Origin: Acidiphilium sp. C61
Lineage (GTDB): Bacteria > Pseudomonadota > Alphaproteobacteria > Acetobacterales > Acetobacteraceae
Reading direction: 5' to 3'
NCBI RefSeq assembly: GCF_902712915.1
Contig: NZ_CACTIA010000004.1
Location: 62,001 to 126,000 of the forward strand
DNA: 64,000 bases
Shown here: one piece after another, positions 1 through 8,161 of the stretch
Layout of the letters: each line of letters begins with the position of its first letter
How positions within the stretch are numbered: position 1 is the first letter of the stretch
Made by a program: the position numbers and the translations under genes
The notes under the pieces: model-generated
Databases searched by the model: none
Seen by the model: the letters and a program-made list of their open reading frames with translations, nothing else
What the model was told of the DNA's origin: nothing

Positions 1-1
1 G

Positions 2-607
2 AATGTGCCGGACAACGGCTCGAACAACGATGCGTCAGTTGCCACAAACGGCGCAATCTCGGTGAATAACCCCAACAACGGATCGGCATCGTTCTACGCC
101 TATAACAACGGCTATGCCGGGGTCACCGATACATTTACCGTGGGCTCTCGCTTGCAGCTGGGCACGGCATTTGGCACGGCGAATCAAGGCGCCGGCTGCG
201 GACCCAACGGAGAAATCGCGGCGAACGCAAATGGCTCGGGTCAACTCATGTCGTGCGTGAACGGCACTTGGCAGGCCCCAGGCGTGAGCGCTGGATTGTC
301 GCAGGCGTTTAATGCTGGCTGTTCGGGAAGCGGCGGATCGGTCGGTTGGACAAATCCATATCCGACGCCAGCCGAGGCTTTCTTCACAACAAACGGCAAT
401 GAAGGTAACGGGACGATTGTAGCAAATGTCTATGATAAATATGGACAAGAATACCAAGCTCTCGACTCACTGGATTTGCCTAACGGAACAACACGAGACC
501 AACATTCAACCGTTATGGTGCCAGGGAATGGCTCGATAGTCGTATATCCAGCAAACTACTATTACGGTTCTTCTTCAGGCGTTTGTTTATACGGCTTCGA
601 TAACTAA
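2..607 (+). CDS. PilV-like minor pilin / adhesin tip, 3' part only
   Basis: The frame is open at the left edge, so only the last ~201 residues are visible. The segment GCGPNGEIA followed ~17 residues later by LMSCVNGTW resembles the Cys-flanked module in the C-terminal tips of PilV, the shufflon-type adhesin of the thin pilus of I-type conjugative plasmids. The rest is rich in Asn, Gly, Ser and Tyr, has four cysteines and no hydrophobic segment, which suits an exported pilus tip. The next genes (lytic transglycosylase, DsbC/G-like protein) fit a transfer region. No inverted repeats or recombinase that would make a shufflon are seen here. The PilV assignment is by pattern and is moderately sure. 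Confidence 0.6.
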   Translation, partial: NVPDNGSNNDASVATNGAISVNNPNNGSASFYAYNNGYAGVTDTFTVGSRLQLGTAFGTANQGAGCGPNGEIAANANGSGQLMSCVNGTWQAPGVSAGLSQAFNAGCSGSGGSVGWTNPYPTPAEAFFTTNGNEGNGTIVANVYDKYGQEYQALDSLDLPNGTTRDQHSTVMVPGNGSIVVYPANYYYGSSSGVCLYGFDN

Positions 608-622
608 TCGGAGCCACCGCAG

Positions 623-898
623 ATGTTCAAGTCGATCCTCATCCATCGCGTCCTCGGCAGGATTTCGTCCGACGGGATCACCCGGGCTTTGCGCCGATTG
701 GATCTCCTGCAAGCCGTAGTCTACGGCACGATTTGGGCGCTCTACCCGTTTCAGGACCCGAGTGGTTTCTGGCGCCTCAACTGGGGACTCGGTGCGCTGG
801 TTTGTGCCCTCTTCGGGGTCACGAATTTCCCGGGCCGGGCCGAGCGCGCTCTGCGCGCGTGGTCGGAAAATGTGATTCGGCGGCGGAGGAAGGCATGA
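623..898 (+). CDS. small two-helix membrane protein, unknown
   Basis: A 91-residue protein with two probable membrane segments (about residues 27-45 and 52-70) and a strongly basic C-terminus (ends RRRRKA), predicting a cytoplasmic tail. It starts 15 bases after the pilin stop, and its TGA overlaps the ATG of the transglycosylase gene (ATGA at 895-898), so the two are probably translationally coupled. I do not recognise the family. Position suggests a small inner-membrane component of the pilus or transfer apparatus. Confidence 0.65.
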   Translation: MFKSILIHRVLGRISSDGITRALRRLDLLQAVVYGTIWALYPFQDPSGFWRLNWGLGALVCALFGVTNFPGRAERALRAWSENVIRRRRKA

Positions 899-1941
899 TT
901 ACTCCGCCTGCCCTGGCCGCCTGCATCCGGATGGCCGCCGCCACATATCATGTGCCCTCCGCGGCCATCACCGCGGAGATCTCGGCGCCGAAGCCGCCCG
1001 ACGCAGTCGGTATAATGGGCATCCCGCCGGCCTGGCTTCCGGAGCTCGCCGGGCGAGGCTTCGATCCTGCTGAAGTCTCGAACAGCGCCTGCGTCAATGT
1101 TCGTGCCGGGGCAATGATTCTGTCCATGACACCCGGGCATAATGCAGCCATTTCCAGCGCTGCGGATTCCATCCCCGCGCCAATCAGGGCCATCGTTCTT
1201 GAGGCGGTCCGCCTCTATGACGTCGCCCCCGCCCGCGTCGTGGCCGTCCTTCACTCTTTCCATCCCGCCGGGTCGCTCGGGCCTATGGGCATTCCGCGTG
1301 CATGGGTACCGACTCTCGCCGCGAACGGCTTCGACCTCTCGAGGCTGGAATCCGACCCGGGCTATGCCGCGGCGGCCGGTGTTTGGATACTCGGCGTCGA
1401 GCGGCTTGGCAGGATGCAAACGTACAGCCTTCCAGCAGCGCGCTTCTCCCCTATCCCTCCTGCCTGGCTGCTCGACATCGCGGCCCCGATCGCTCGCCAA
1501 CACGGACTTCCGCTGGCCCTGGTGCTTGCCGTCGCGGCCCAGGAGAGCGGATTTCGACCTGGCATCGAAAGCCCGGTCGGCGCGGTTGGGCTGATGCAAC
1601 TGATGCCCGCCACGGCGACCCGCTTCGGGGTAAGCAACCGGCGCGACGCGACCCAGAGCCTCGAAGGCGGTGCCGCTTATCTCGAGCACCTGAAATCGGT
1701 GTTCGCCGGCAATCTCCCGCTCATGCTTGCCGCCTACAACGCGGGCAGCAAGGCAGTCATCGATCACGGCAACCGGATCCCGCCGTTCCGCGAGACCCAG
1801 AATTACGTGCCGGCCGTGCTGGCACGCTACCGGTACTACCAGCGGACGCTGGGCGGCCAGGAAGTTGTCGCCTCAGCCACCCCTGCCACGGCCAAGCCCG
1901 CCCCCCGAGCCGACCACCAATCGAAAGTCACGACGCCATGA
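895..1941 (+). CDS. lytic transglycosylase with three SLT-like segments
   Basis: 348 residues from the ATG overlapping the upstream stop; the frame is open further upstream but this start is coupled. The C-terminal third (from ~residue 198) is a typical SLT/Slt70-type lytic transglycosylase: AQESGF with the catalytic Glu, then GLMQLMPATA and AAYNAGS. Such enzymes cleave peptidoglycan to let a secretion or pilus machine through. The N-terminal part holds two further segments with the same plan (VPSAAI..., MGIPPAWLPEL; then VAPARVV..., MGIPRAWVPTL) but without the Glu-Ser-Gly catalytic signature, so they look like degenerate copies. There is no clear signal peptide. The stop overlaps the next start (ATGA at 1938-1941), as in a tight operon. 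Confidence 0.88.
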   Translation: MITPPALAACIRMAAATYHVPSAAITAEISAPKPPDAVGIMGIPPAWLPELAGRGFDPAEVSNSACVNVRAGAMILSMTPGHNAAISSAADSIPAPIRAIVLEAVRLYDVAPARVVAVLHSFHPAGSLGPMGIPRAWVPTLAANGFDLSRLESDPGYAAAAGVWILGVERLGRMQTYSLPAARFSPIPPAWLLDIAAPIARQHGLPLALVLAVAAQESGFRPGIESPVGAVGLMQLMPATATRFGVSNRRDATQSLEGGAAYLEHLKSVFAGNLPLMLAAYNAGSKAVIDHGNRIPPFRETQNYVPAVLARYRYYQRTLGGQEVVASATPATAKPAPRADHQSKVTTP

Positions 1942-2657
1942 GCCAGACAGACAGCAAGCCGACGCGGCGCCAGATCATTACCAAATGGGGCATCCGCGGG
2001 CTGGCCGCAGCGGCCTGGCTCGGCACCCTCGCGGTCTTGGGCGGCTATTTCGGCCACAAGGATCTCATCGCCTCGGCGCGCGCCTTGCCGACGCAGCGGG
2101 CCGTGACCCCGGCAGCAAAAGACCCTGCGGTGATCCGTCACGATCTGCCCGCTCTGCTGGCAAAGACTGACCTCGCCGGATTGTCTGAGGGGCATGGGCC
2201 CGTGCACCTGACCATATTCGTCGACCCGAACTGCATCTACTGCCACCTTCTCTGGGAGAAGCTGCAGAGCCCGGCTCTGAAGGGGCGCTTTACCATCACC
2301 TATGTCCCCGTCGCCTTCCTGAAGAAGAGCAGTCTCGGCAAGGCTGAGACCATACTCGCCCTCGGCCACAAGCCAATGATGAAGAACCCACTGGTCCGGA
2401 ACGACTTCAGTGGCGGTCTCTCGGCAATGGCGACGGACGAGGCAAATTTCGACCTCGTCCATGAGTCCGGCGCGATCAAGCCGATCGACCTGCCCAGCAT
2501 CGCGTGGATTATCCAGCGGAACACCAAGGAGTGGGGCGGGCTGATGAAATCCCTCGGCCGCCCGGCGGCGACGCCGACAGTGATCGTCGGCCAGAACCGC
2601 ATTCTGGTTGGCGATCCCACGCCTGCAGTACTGATGGCCTGGGCTCAGGGCCGATAG
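1938..2657 (+). CDS. DsbC/DsbG-like thiol:disulfide isomerase, membrane anchored
   Basis: 239 residues. An N-terminal basic stretch (SKPTRRQ) then a hydrophobic helix (~residues 20-36) gives a membrane anchor or uncleaved signal. The body is a thioredoxin-fold protein: FVDPNCIYCHLLW carries the redox CxxC (Cys-Ile-Tyr-Cys), and ATPTVIVGQNRI near the end matches the cis-Pro strand of DsbC/DsbG proteins. I-type plasmids carry a similar gene (trbB) for folding cysteine-containing transfer and pilus proteins; the cysteine-rich pilin tip just upstream is a plausible substrate (inference). It is translationally coupled to the transglycosylase gene. Confidence 0.82.
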   Translation: MSQTDSKPTRRQIITKWGIRGLAAAAWLGTLAVLGGYFGHKDLIASARALPTQRAVTPAAKDPAVIRHDLPALLAKTDLAGLSEGHGPVHLTIFVDPNCIYCHLLWEKLQSPALKGRFTITYVPVAFLKKSSLGKAETILALGHKPMMKNPLVRNDFSGGLSAMATDEANFDLVHESGAIKPIDLPSIAWIIQRNTKEWGGLMKSLGRPAATPTVIVGQNRILVGDPTPAVLMAWAQGR

Positions 2658-2676
2658 CTGCTGGAAGATCCTCATC

Positions 2677-3294
2677 ATGCTCCGCGTCAAGAATGACGAC
2701 CCGAGGCTTCTGTTCAGCGGAGATCGCGGACAGCTGACTCATGGGAAGCCGACCCGCGTAGCAAAGCCGGTGGCGCTTCCGGGCCGCGCCCGCGTCAAGG
2801 GGGCTGCTACGAGGCGGCAACGGGCGGGCCGCGCTCCTCTCGCATGCCCCGGACACCCCGATTTCGGACGCGTGGTCGAGTTCTCGATTGCGGTCAGACC
2901 GCTGGTCAAGGAGCGCCATCGGGCAGGCAATGCCGAGCATTTCACTCCGGCGCAGACCCGCCGCTTCGAAGCGCGCGTCGCTGGGGAGGCTGGGTTGGCG
3001 ATGCGGAACACCAGGATGTTCGTGACGCCGGTCTCGCTGATCATCGGCTTCATGTTCGCCGGAGACGAGGAGCTCTGGCCGATCGCCGGCGACGATGGTG
3101 ATCTGAGCAATCTGGTCAAGGCCATCGAGGACGGCATGAACAAGGTCGCCTACCCGGATGATCGGGCGATCGTCGCCCTGAGGACGGCAAAGCTGTCCGG
3201 CCCTGTCGACTGCATATGGGTCAGGCTCGAGGCGGCGCGAGAAGACGACCTGACCAGGATGATCCGCGAGCGCGCGGGAAGCACGAAAGGATAG
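2677..3294 (+). CDS. RusA-like Holliday junction resolvase
   Basis: 205 residues. From about residue 67 the sequence follows the RusA plan: a first strand, TPAQTRRFEARV, a hydrophobic strand, then GDLSNLVKAIEDGMN and YPDDRAI, which carry the metal-binding acids. In E. coli RusA the motif is D-L-D-N; here the second Asp is Ser (D-L-S-N). I think this variant also occurs in phage RusA-like proteins, but could not check. The first ~65 residues are Arg/Pro-rich and not part of the fold, so the true start could be further in. RusA-type enzymes resolve recombination or replication junctions. It sits 5 bases ahead of thyX. Confidence 0.72.
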   Translation: MLRVKNDDPRLLFSGDRGQLTHGKPTRVAKPVALPGRARVKGAATRRQRAGRAPLACPGHPDFGRVVEFSIAVRPLVKERHRAGNAEHFTPAQTRRFEARVAGEAGLAMRNTRMFVTPVSLIIGFMFAGDEELWPIAGDDGDLSNLVKAIEDGMNKVAYPDDRAIVALRTAKLSGPVDCIWVRLEAAREDDLTRMIRERAGSTKG

Positions 3295-3299
3295 GCGAC

Positions 3300-4211
3300 A
3301 TGGATATGCATATTGAAACCGGTGGGACCAGAACCGACCAGGCGGTGACCCGCCGCCCGGTTGCAGTCGGGATTGAGCCGCTCATCGAGCAGCGCGTGAA
3401 CGTCCTCGATCATGGCTTTGTCCGCGTCATCGACTACATGGGCGACGACGCGGCCGTGGTTCAGGCTGCCCGGGTCTCATATGGCCGCGGTACCCGCAAA
3501 TTCAGCGAGGACGAGGGGCTGATCCGCTACCTCATGCGCCACCGCCACTCAACGCCGTTCGAGATGTGCGAGATCAAGCTTCACGTGAAGCTGCCGATCT
3601 TCGTCGCGCGGCAGTGGATCCGGCACCGGACCGCCAACGTGAACGAATACTCTGCCCGCTATTCAGTGATGGACCGGGAGTTTTATATCCCCGCTCCAGA
3701 GCACCTCGCCGCCCAATCCACCGCCAACCGTCAAGGCCGCGGCGACGTGCTCGAGGGCGACGAGGCCGCCGAGGTCCTCGCCCTGCTGCGCGACGACGCC
3801 AACCGCAACTACGCCCATTACGAGCTCATGCTCAACGAGACCGGCGCCGACCCCGCCCGCAAGGGCCTTGCCCGCGAACTCGCCCGCATGAACCTCACCC
3901 TCAACGCCTACACCCAGTGGTATTGGAAGACCGACCTGCACAACCTCTTCCACTTCCTCTCGCTCCGCGCCGACCCCCACGCCCAGTACGAAATCCGTGC
4001 CTATGCCGAGGCGATGCTCGGCATCACCCGCGCCTGGGTCCCCGCGAGCTGCCGGGCGTTCGAGGAATACCGGATGAATGCCAGGACGCTTTCCGCATCC
4101 ATGGTCAAAGCCGTGCGCGCCATGGCGGCCGGAAATTCACTGCCAGCCGACATTCCCGGGCTTTCTGGACGCGAGCGCGCCGAACTGATGGAAATTCTCG
4201 GGATCGTCTGA
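3300..4211 (+). CDS. thyX: flavin-dependent thymidylate synthase ThyX
   Basis: 303 residues, a little longer than many ThyX proteins. It carries the ThyX signature RHRTANVNEYSARY (RHRx7S type) about a third of the way in, preceded by RHSTPFEMCEIKLHVKLP, also typical. The enzyme makes dTMP from dUMP using methylene-tetrahydrofolate and FAD. The start chosen is ATG 3300, five bases after the previous stop, with an AGGA-type ribosome site just upstream. Together with nrdB, the HD hydrolase and the dNMP-kinase-like protein it gives the element its own control over DNA precursors. Confidence 0.96.
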   Translation: MDMHIETGGTRTDQAVTRRPVAVGIEPLIEQRVNVLDHGFVRVIDYMGDDAAVVQAARVSYGRGTRKFSEDEGLIRYLMRHRHSTPFEMCEIKLHVKLPIFVARQWIRHRTANVNEYSARYSVMDREFYIPAPEHLAAQSTANRQGRGDVLEGDEAAEVLALLRDDANRNYAHYELMLNETGADPARKGLARELARMNLTLNAYTQWYWKTDLHNLFHFLSLRADPHAQYEIRAYAEAMLGITRAWVPASCRAFEEYRMNARTLSASMVKAVRAMAAGNSLPADIPGLSGRERAELMEILGIV

Positions 4212-4515
4212 CCCGGCGTCGGTTTGCAAAATGCACCCGCAAAAATGCCGAATTCGGAGCCTTAGGCATGCCCGGGGCTTCGACAAACCTGCCGAATTAC
4301 TGAATTTCTTCAGTCAGGAGGGCGTAGCTGACAGCACCGGCCTCCTGATGCAATTTTGTAGGAAATTCAGACGTTGACCTGATTCGAGGTAATCCGCCTG
4401 ATAAAATGCCGAATTTATCGTGGCAAAGGATGGATTATCGAAAATCATGGGTCGTGCGGCGGAAAATGGAATTTCCCGCCGCCAGTTTGATATTCGAATA
4501 TTCTAATATGGAATA
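4212..4515. other. gene-free gap between convergent genes
   Basis: No credible ORF. It contains a GC-rich hairpin at 4456-4482 and an AT-rich group of overlapping inverted repeats at 4489-4517 (GATATTC, GAATATTC, GGAATATC). It is also AT-richer than its flanks. Confidence 0.6.
4456..4482. terminator. hairpin between thyX and the convergent minus-strand operon
   Basis: GCGGCGGAAA pairs with TTTCCCGCCGC with one bulged base and a 6-base loop. There is no long T-run, but its position between convergent genes suits a bidirectional terminator. Confidence 0.45.
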
Positions 4516-5103
4516 TCAGGGAGCCGGGTGATTTTCCAACCCGTGTCCGTCCCGGCCTGCCGGACGCGGTGGCGCCGTGACGAACACCGCGTCCCCGGCA
4601 ACCGATATGGGGAGGCGGACGCCAGCCGCCTCGTCGATGGTGAATACCGTAGCGCTCTCCTCATCGGAGACCCAGCCCTCATTGTTACTCCACCAGCCAT
4701 CTTCGCTCTCGGACCAGATCGTGACACCGCTGGATGGTGCCAGTCCAGATCCAGAGAGCGCAGCAGTTCCAAGGTCGGCTACCTGCAAGGCTAGTGCTGC
4801 CTCCGCGTCGACGAGATCCTGCCGCTCGATCGAAACCAGAGGGGCGGCATCATCCGGATGGGCGGAGCATTCCCCTCCGGCCTTGATCTGGCGGGCAATT
4901 TCCGCCGCCCGGAGCGCCTCCTCGAAGTCTGATGGCTCGGTCGCCGGCGGCAGGCCGGCATCGGACCGGATCAGGTTGACCAGGCGGAGGGCGATCACCT
5001 CAGCCGCCTCCCGAGTGTCGCAGACAACCAGGACACGCCCCGGCGCGGTCGGGTGCGTGCCCTCGACAACATGGACGCTTCGATGATCGGACATCTCGCT
5101 CAT
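4516..5103 (-). CDS. hypothetical protein in the nrdB operon
   Basis: 195 residues when started at the ATG at 5103, which has GAGGAG six bases upstream; the longer open frame runs into nrdB and is unlikely to be used. The protein is acidic, with an N-terminal predicted alpha/beta region (RVLVVCDTREAAEVIALRLVNLI) and a C-terminal Trp/Glu-rich stretch (SESEDGWWSNNEGW). I do not recognise a family. It is the last gene of a minus-strand set 6728>5171>4516 that includes ribonucleotide reductase. Confidence 0.62.
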   Translation of the reverse strand: MSEMSDHRSVHVVEGTHPTAPGRVLVVCDTREAAEVIALRLVNLIRSDAGLPPATEPSDFEEALRAAEIARQIKAGGECSAHPDDAAPLVSIERQDLVDAEAALALQVADLGTAALSGSGLAPSSGVTIWSESEDGWWSNNEGWVSDEESATVFTIDEAAGVRLPISVAGDAVFVTAPPRPAGRDGHGLENHPAP

Positions 5104-5170
5104 TGTCTGCTCCTCGTGGTTTCCCGGACAGCGGTCGGACAGCCCGCATGGGCGCGGGCTGTCGATTTCT

Positions 5171-6136
5171 TCAAAGGAACGCCTGATCCCATGTTCCGCT
5201 CGTAGAAGCCCTGCTGTACTCAGTAGATCTGTTCTCGAAAAAGTTGGTGTGCTCGACAGCATTCAGCATATCGTCGAGCCAAGGCAGCGGGTTCTTCTCG
5301 ACATGAAAAATCGGATCTAGGCCCAACTGGAGCAGTCGGCGGTCGGCGATATAGCGGATGTAGTGCTTCACCTCCGCGGCGTTCAGCCCCTCTACGTCAC
5401 CCATCTCAAAGGCGAGATCGATGAAGGCGTCTTCGTGCTCGACAATCGTCCGACAGATGGCAGCCAGCTCCGACCTCAGGCGGTCGGTCCAGATCTCCGG
5501 GTTCTCGAGGACGAACGTCCTGAAAAGCCGGATCACGGACAGGCAGTGCAGGCTCTCGTCGCGCACCGACCAGGAGACGATCTGGCCCATGCCCTTCATC
5601 TTGTTGAAGCGCGGGAAGTTCAGCAGGATCGCGAAGGAGGCGAAGAGCTGCAGCCCCTCGGTGAAGCCGCCGAAAGCGGCCAGCGTCTTGGCGATCTCGT
5701 GCTTCGACTCCACGCTGAACTCCTGCATGTAGTCGTACTTGTCCTTCATCTCCTTGTACTTGAGGAAGGCCGAGTATTCGACTTCGGGCATGCCGATGGT
5801 GTCGAGCAGGTGCGAGTAGGCGGCGATGTGGATGGTCTCGATGTTGGAGAAGGCCGAGAGCATCATCAGCACCTCGGTCGGTTTGAATACCTGGCTGTAG
5901 TGCTTCATGTAGCAGTTATTCACCTCGACATCCGCCTGCGTGAAGAAGCGGAAGATCTGGGTGAGCAGGTGCCGCTCACCATCGGTGAGGTTGCGGTGCC
6001 AGTCTTTCACGTCATCCGCGAGCGGCACCTCCTCGGGCAGCCAGTGGACGCGCTGCTGGGTCAGCCAGGCATCATAGGCCCACGGGTAACGGAACGGCTT
6101 GTAGACGGGATTCTCGACGAGAAGACCGGTTTCCAT
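5171..6136 (-). CDS. nrdB: class I ribonucleotide reductase beta subunit (NrdB)
   Basis: 321 residues from the ATG at 6136 (AGGA seven bases upstream; a second ATG at 6142 is possible). The metal-site residues are in order: Asp in FFTQADVEV, ETIHIAAY with Glu, His and the radical Tyr in the E. coli spacing, EGLQLF, and RDESLH. Class I enzymes reduce ribonucleotides to deoxyribonucleotides; this subunit houses the metal-radical centre and needs an NrdA partner. No nrdA is in this window, so the partner is elsewhere on the element or in the host. It lies 16 bases downstream of the gene at 6153-6728. Confidence 0.94.
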   Translation of the reverse strand: METGLLVENPVYKPFRYPWAYDAWLTQQRVHWLPEEVPLADDVKDWHRNLTDGERHLLTQIFRFFTQADVEVNNCYMKHYSQVFKPTEVLMMLSAFSNIETIHIAAYSHLLDTIGMPEVEYSAFLKYKEMKDKYDYMQEFSVESKHEIAKTLAAFGGFTEGLQLFASFAILLNFPRFNKMKGMGQIVSWSVRDESLHCLSVIRLFRTFVLENPEIWTDRLRSELAAICRTIVEHEDAFIDLAFEMGDVEGLNAAEVKHYIRYIADRRLLQLGLDPIFHVEKNPLPWLDDMLNAVEHTNFFENRSTEYSRASTSGTWDQAFL

Positions 6137-6152
6137 GTTCATGTCCTCGAAA

Positions 6153-6728
6153 TCAGGATGGAGAGTGGGTGGCCTCTTCGGCCGGTGCAGCGGTCGACGG
6201 TTCAGCCGCGAGAGCGGGCTGCGCCGCCTCGGGGAGAGGATCGCCGCGATAGAGCGGGATAACCGAGCGAACGGCATGTCTTCCGGCATCGGTCAGCACG
6301 AAATACGTCATGCCTTCGCCATAGACGTCGCCGGACATCGGAGACATGAGCCCCTTCTCGGTCAGGCCGACCATGAAGGGGTTGGTCCTTTCGGCGTAGT
6401 AGTAGTCGCGGTACCCGGCCTTGACGGGGTCGCCGTAATCCGCGCCATAGGAATGAAGGAGGCAGTGGAGCTCTTCGGCGGTCAGCTGGTCAATCACCGG
6501 ATCGCGGGGCGGCAGAAGATGGTCCTCAAAGGGATGGCGACGCGCGACAACGTCGACGATCCTGACCCCGCTGGTCACATCGCTCAGGCTATTCCACGCC
6601 TGCATCCTCGCCTTCGCGGCCGTAGCTGCATGGAACACTGCCGAATGATCGTATCCCCGGACCGTGACCCGCCATGCCTTTCGGACGCGCATATTCGTGG
6701 GCGTGATGACGGCGCTGTGCTGGTTCAT
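6153..6728 (-). CDS. hypothetical protein upstream of nrdB
   Basis: 191 residues, GGAG eight bases before the ATG at 6728. The N-terminal part (KAWRVTVRGYDHSAVFHAATAAKARMQAW) looks like a small alpha/beta domain and the middle part (YYYAERTNPFMVGLTEKGLMSP) continues it; the last ~30 residues are Ala/Pro/Glu-rich and probably disordered. I do not know the family. It is the first gene after the minus promoter at 6782-6810, so it would be co-transcribed with nrdB. Confidence 0.62.
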   Translation of the reverse strand: MNQHSAVITPTNMRVRKAWRVTVRGYDHSAVFHAATAAKARMQAWNSLSDVTSGVRIVDVVARRHPFEDHLLPPRDPVIDQLTAEELHCLLHSYGADYGDPVKAGYRDYYYAERTNPFMVGLTEKGLMSPMSGDVYGEGMTYFVLTDAGRHAVRSVIPLYRGDPLPEAAQPALAAEPSTAAPAEEATHSPS

Positions 6729-6781
6729 GACAGGGCTCCGATCGTGGTAGATCCGCGCGCCAACCGCGCGCCAAGAGCCCT

Positions 6782-6810
6782 ACTATATAGATTGGCCGCG
6801 CAAGTCAGAA
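6782..6810 (-). promoter_or_regulatory. promoter for the nrdB operon
   Basis: Read on the minus strand: TTCTGA, 17 bases, TATAGT. The -10 is good and the -35 weak. It lies 53 bases before the first gene and is divergent from the gapR promoter. Confidence 0.5.
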
Positions 6811-6873
6811 GGAAAAAGGCCGGTCGATCGACAAGATAAATGCAGCCGCATCGCATGGCATCAATCTTATTTC

Positions 6874-6902
6874 TTGCTTACAATATTATGTTTTTATATT
6901 CT
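6874..6902 (+). promoter_or_regulatory. gapR promoter
   Basis: TTGCTT, 17 bases, TATTCT, with the spacer ending in GTTTTTATA. The same arrangement stands before the ligase gene (43772-43800) and parC (59707-59735). Confidence 0.6.
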
Positions 6903-6926
6903 GGTTTTCCAACCAGGAGCATCGAA

Positions 6927-7211
6927 ATGAGCGCCACGATCCACACCGAGCAGCATCAAGCCGAAGACGCCGCACCCAACGGCAATGTCGCGGCCGACCG
7001 ACTTCGGAGCATTGTCAATCGCATCGAGCGGCTCGAGGAAGAGCGTAAGGCGCTCGGCGCCGACATCAAGGACATCTATGCAGAGGCCAAGTCCGCGGGA
7101 TTCGACGTCAAGGTACTGCGTCAGCTGATCAGGTTACGCAAGCAGGCACCCGCGGAAGTCGAGGAGCAAGAGACCCTGCTCGAGGTTTATCGTCGCGCGA
7201 TAGGGGTGTGA
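6927..7211 (+). CDS. gapR: GapR-like nucleoid-associated protein (DUF2312)
   Basis: 94 residues from ATG 6927, with AGGAG seven bases upstream. The sequence from ADRLRSIVNRIERLEEE through DIKDIYAEAKSAGFDVK to LRQLIRLRKQ is a near-textbook DUF2312/GapR protein. GapR of Caulobacter binds overtwisted, AT-rich DNA ahead of replication forks and stimulates type II topoisomerases. A plasmid copy fits with the element's own topoisomerase subunit (parC, 59764-61980), and both have the same promoter type. Its last 83 bases overlap the 3' end of the sigma gene on the other strand. Confidence 0.93.
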   Translation: MSATIHTEQHQAEDAAPNGNVAADRLRSIVNRIERLEEERKALGADIKDIYAEAKSAGFDVKVLRQLIRLRKQAPAEVEEQETLLEVYRRAIGV

Positions 7212-8001
7212 TCGGCCGGCCCGCCTTCACAAGGCGGGCCTCCGCCATTATGGCAGACTCGAAACTGGCCGACCGAAACCGCTTGATGGCGGCCATCAGC
7301 TTCTCGATCGCCTTGGCTTCGATCTGCCTGATGCGCTCCCGGCTCACACCGAGTGTCTGGGACAGATCTTCCAAGGTCGCCCGCGCGTCTTCACCGTGCC
7401 GAGAAACGATCACCATCCTCTCGCGCGGCGTCAGCATCTCCAGCGCCTTCGCATAAAGCTCGCGCCGGCGCTCATCAAGATTTGCCTCGATAACCAAGGC
7501 TTCCTGGTCATCCGGCGCGATCAGAGTGTCCTGCCGCGAGGCCGAGCCCTCATCCTCCCCGACAGGCATATCCAGGCTCACGTCCCGCTGCAGCCGGGGC
7601 GACTCCCCGTCGACAGCGACCTTGCTCTGCCGACTACGTGGGCGAACGACGCTGACATTGCGCTCGACGTAGTCACGGATCTCCGCACGAACCCACCAGC
7701 CAATATACGTCGAGAAACGGTAGCCCAGTTCGGGGTCATAGCGGTCAAGCCCCTTGATCATGCCGACCGTGCCCTCCGAGACCAGGTCTCCGACGGAAGC
7801 GCCGTAACGCCGGGCGAACTGCCGAGCGATGGGCAAGATCATCCTGATGTGGGACTTGATGAGGCGATCTCGAGCGCGCGTATCGCTATGGTCGCGCCAG
7901 GCACGAGCCAAGGCGATCTCCTCGTCATGCGACAGCATTTCTGCGCCGCGCGCAGCGACTGCCACCAAGCTCTCGTTGATCTGATCCTGTCCGTTCATCA
8001 T
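7129..8001 (-). CDS. RpoH (sigma-32)-like alternative sigma factor
   Basis: 290 residues. Region 2 is clear (DLVSEGTVGMIKGLDRYDPE, then FSTYIGWWVRAEIRDYVERN), and region 4 has LTPRERMVI and a helix-turn-helix GVSRERIRQIEAKAIEKL. DVSLDMPVGEDEG after region 2 is RpoH-like. However, the RpoH box (QKKLFFNLR type) expected between them is missing; the stretch reads PRSRQSKVAVDGESPRLQ. About 50 extra residues follow region 4, encoded opposite gapR. The downstream target promoters are unknown. The gene lies 160 bases downstream of an FtsH-like protease gene, the protease class that controls sigma-32 turnover. Confidence 0.9.
   Translation of the reverse strand: MMNGQDQINESLVAVAARGAEMLSHDEEIALARAWRDHSDTRARDRLIKSHIRMILPIARQFARRYGASVGDLVSEGTVGMIKGLDRYDPELGYRFSTYIGWWVRAEIRDYVERNVSVVRPRSRQSKVAVDGESPRLQRDVSLDMPVGEDEGSASRQDTLIAPDDQEALVIEANLDERRRELYAKALEMLTPRERMVIVSRHGEDARATLEDLSQTLGVSRERIRQIEAKAIEKLMAAIKRFRSASFESAIMAEARLVKAGRPITPLSRDDKPRAGSLAPRLPRVPACVT
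7218..7240 (+). terminator. hairpin just after gapR
   Basis: GGCCCGCCTT, a 3-base loop, AAGGCGGGCC: a perfect 10-bp stem six bases after the gapR stop. There is no T-run. It lies inside the C-terminal coding region of the sigma gene on the minus strand. Confidence 0.5.
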
Positions 8002-8094
8002 GACATCCGTGGTCTAACCTTTCGGCGCAACAATACCACGCGAAGCCAGCGGACCCCAAATATAAAATTTTGCGAATAAGCCGTCAGCGAAAGT

Positions 8095-8122
8095 AGAAAT
8101 TCAGATTTTATTTTGAATTTCT
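8095..8122 (-). terminator. AT-rich hairpin after the ftsH-like gene
   Basis: AGAAATTC and GAATTTCT flank a 12-base loop in the 160-base gap between the protease and sigma genes. It could weaken read-through from the protease gene; there is no clear T-run. Confidence 0.35.
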
Positions 8123-8161
8123 GGAATCGAAGGCAGCGATTTATGATCTTCACACCAGATT

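Noticed and set aside
1..607. Shufflon recombination site at the pilin gene
   Set aside because: No inverted repeat pairs or recombinase in the visible part; the gene is cut by the window edge, so it cannot be judged.
5363..6262. 299-codon plus-strand frame
   Set aside because: Antisense to nrdB, whose metal ligands are all in place.
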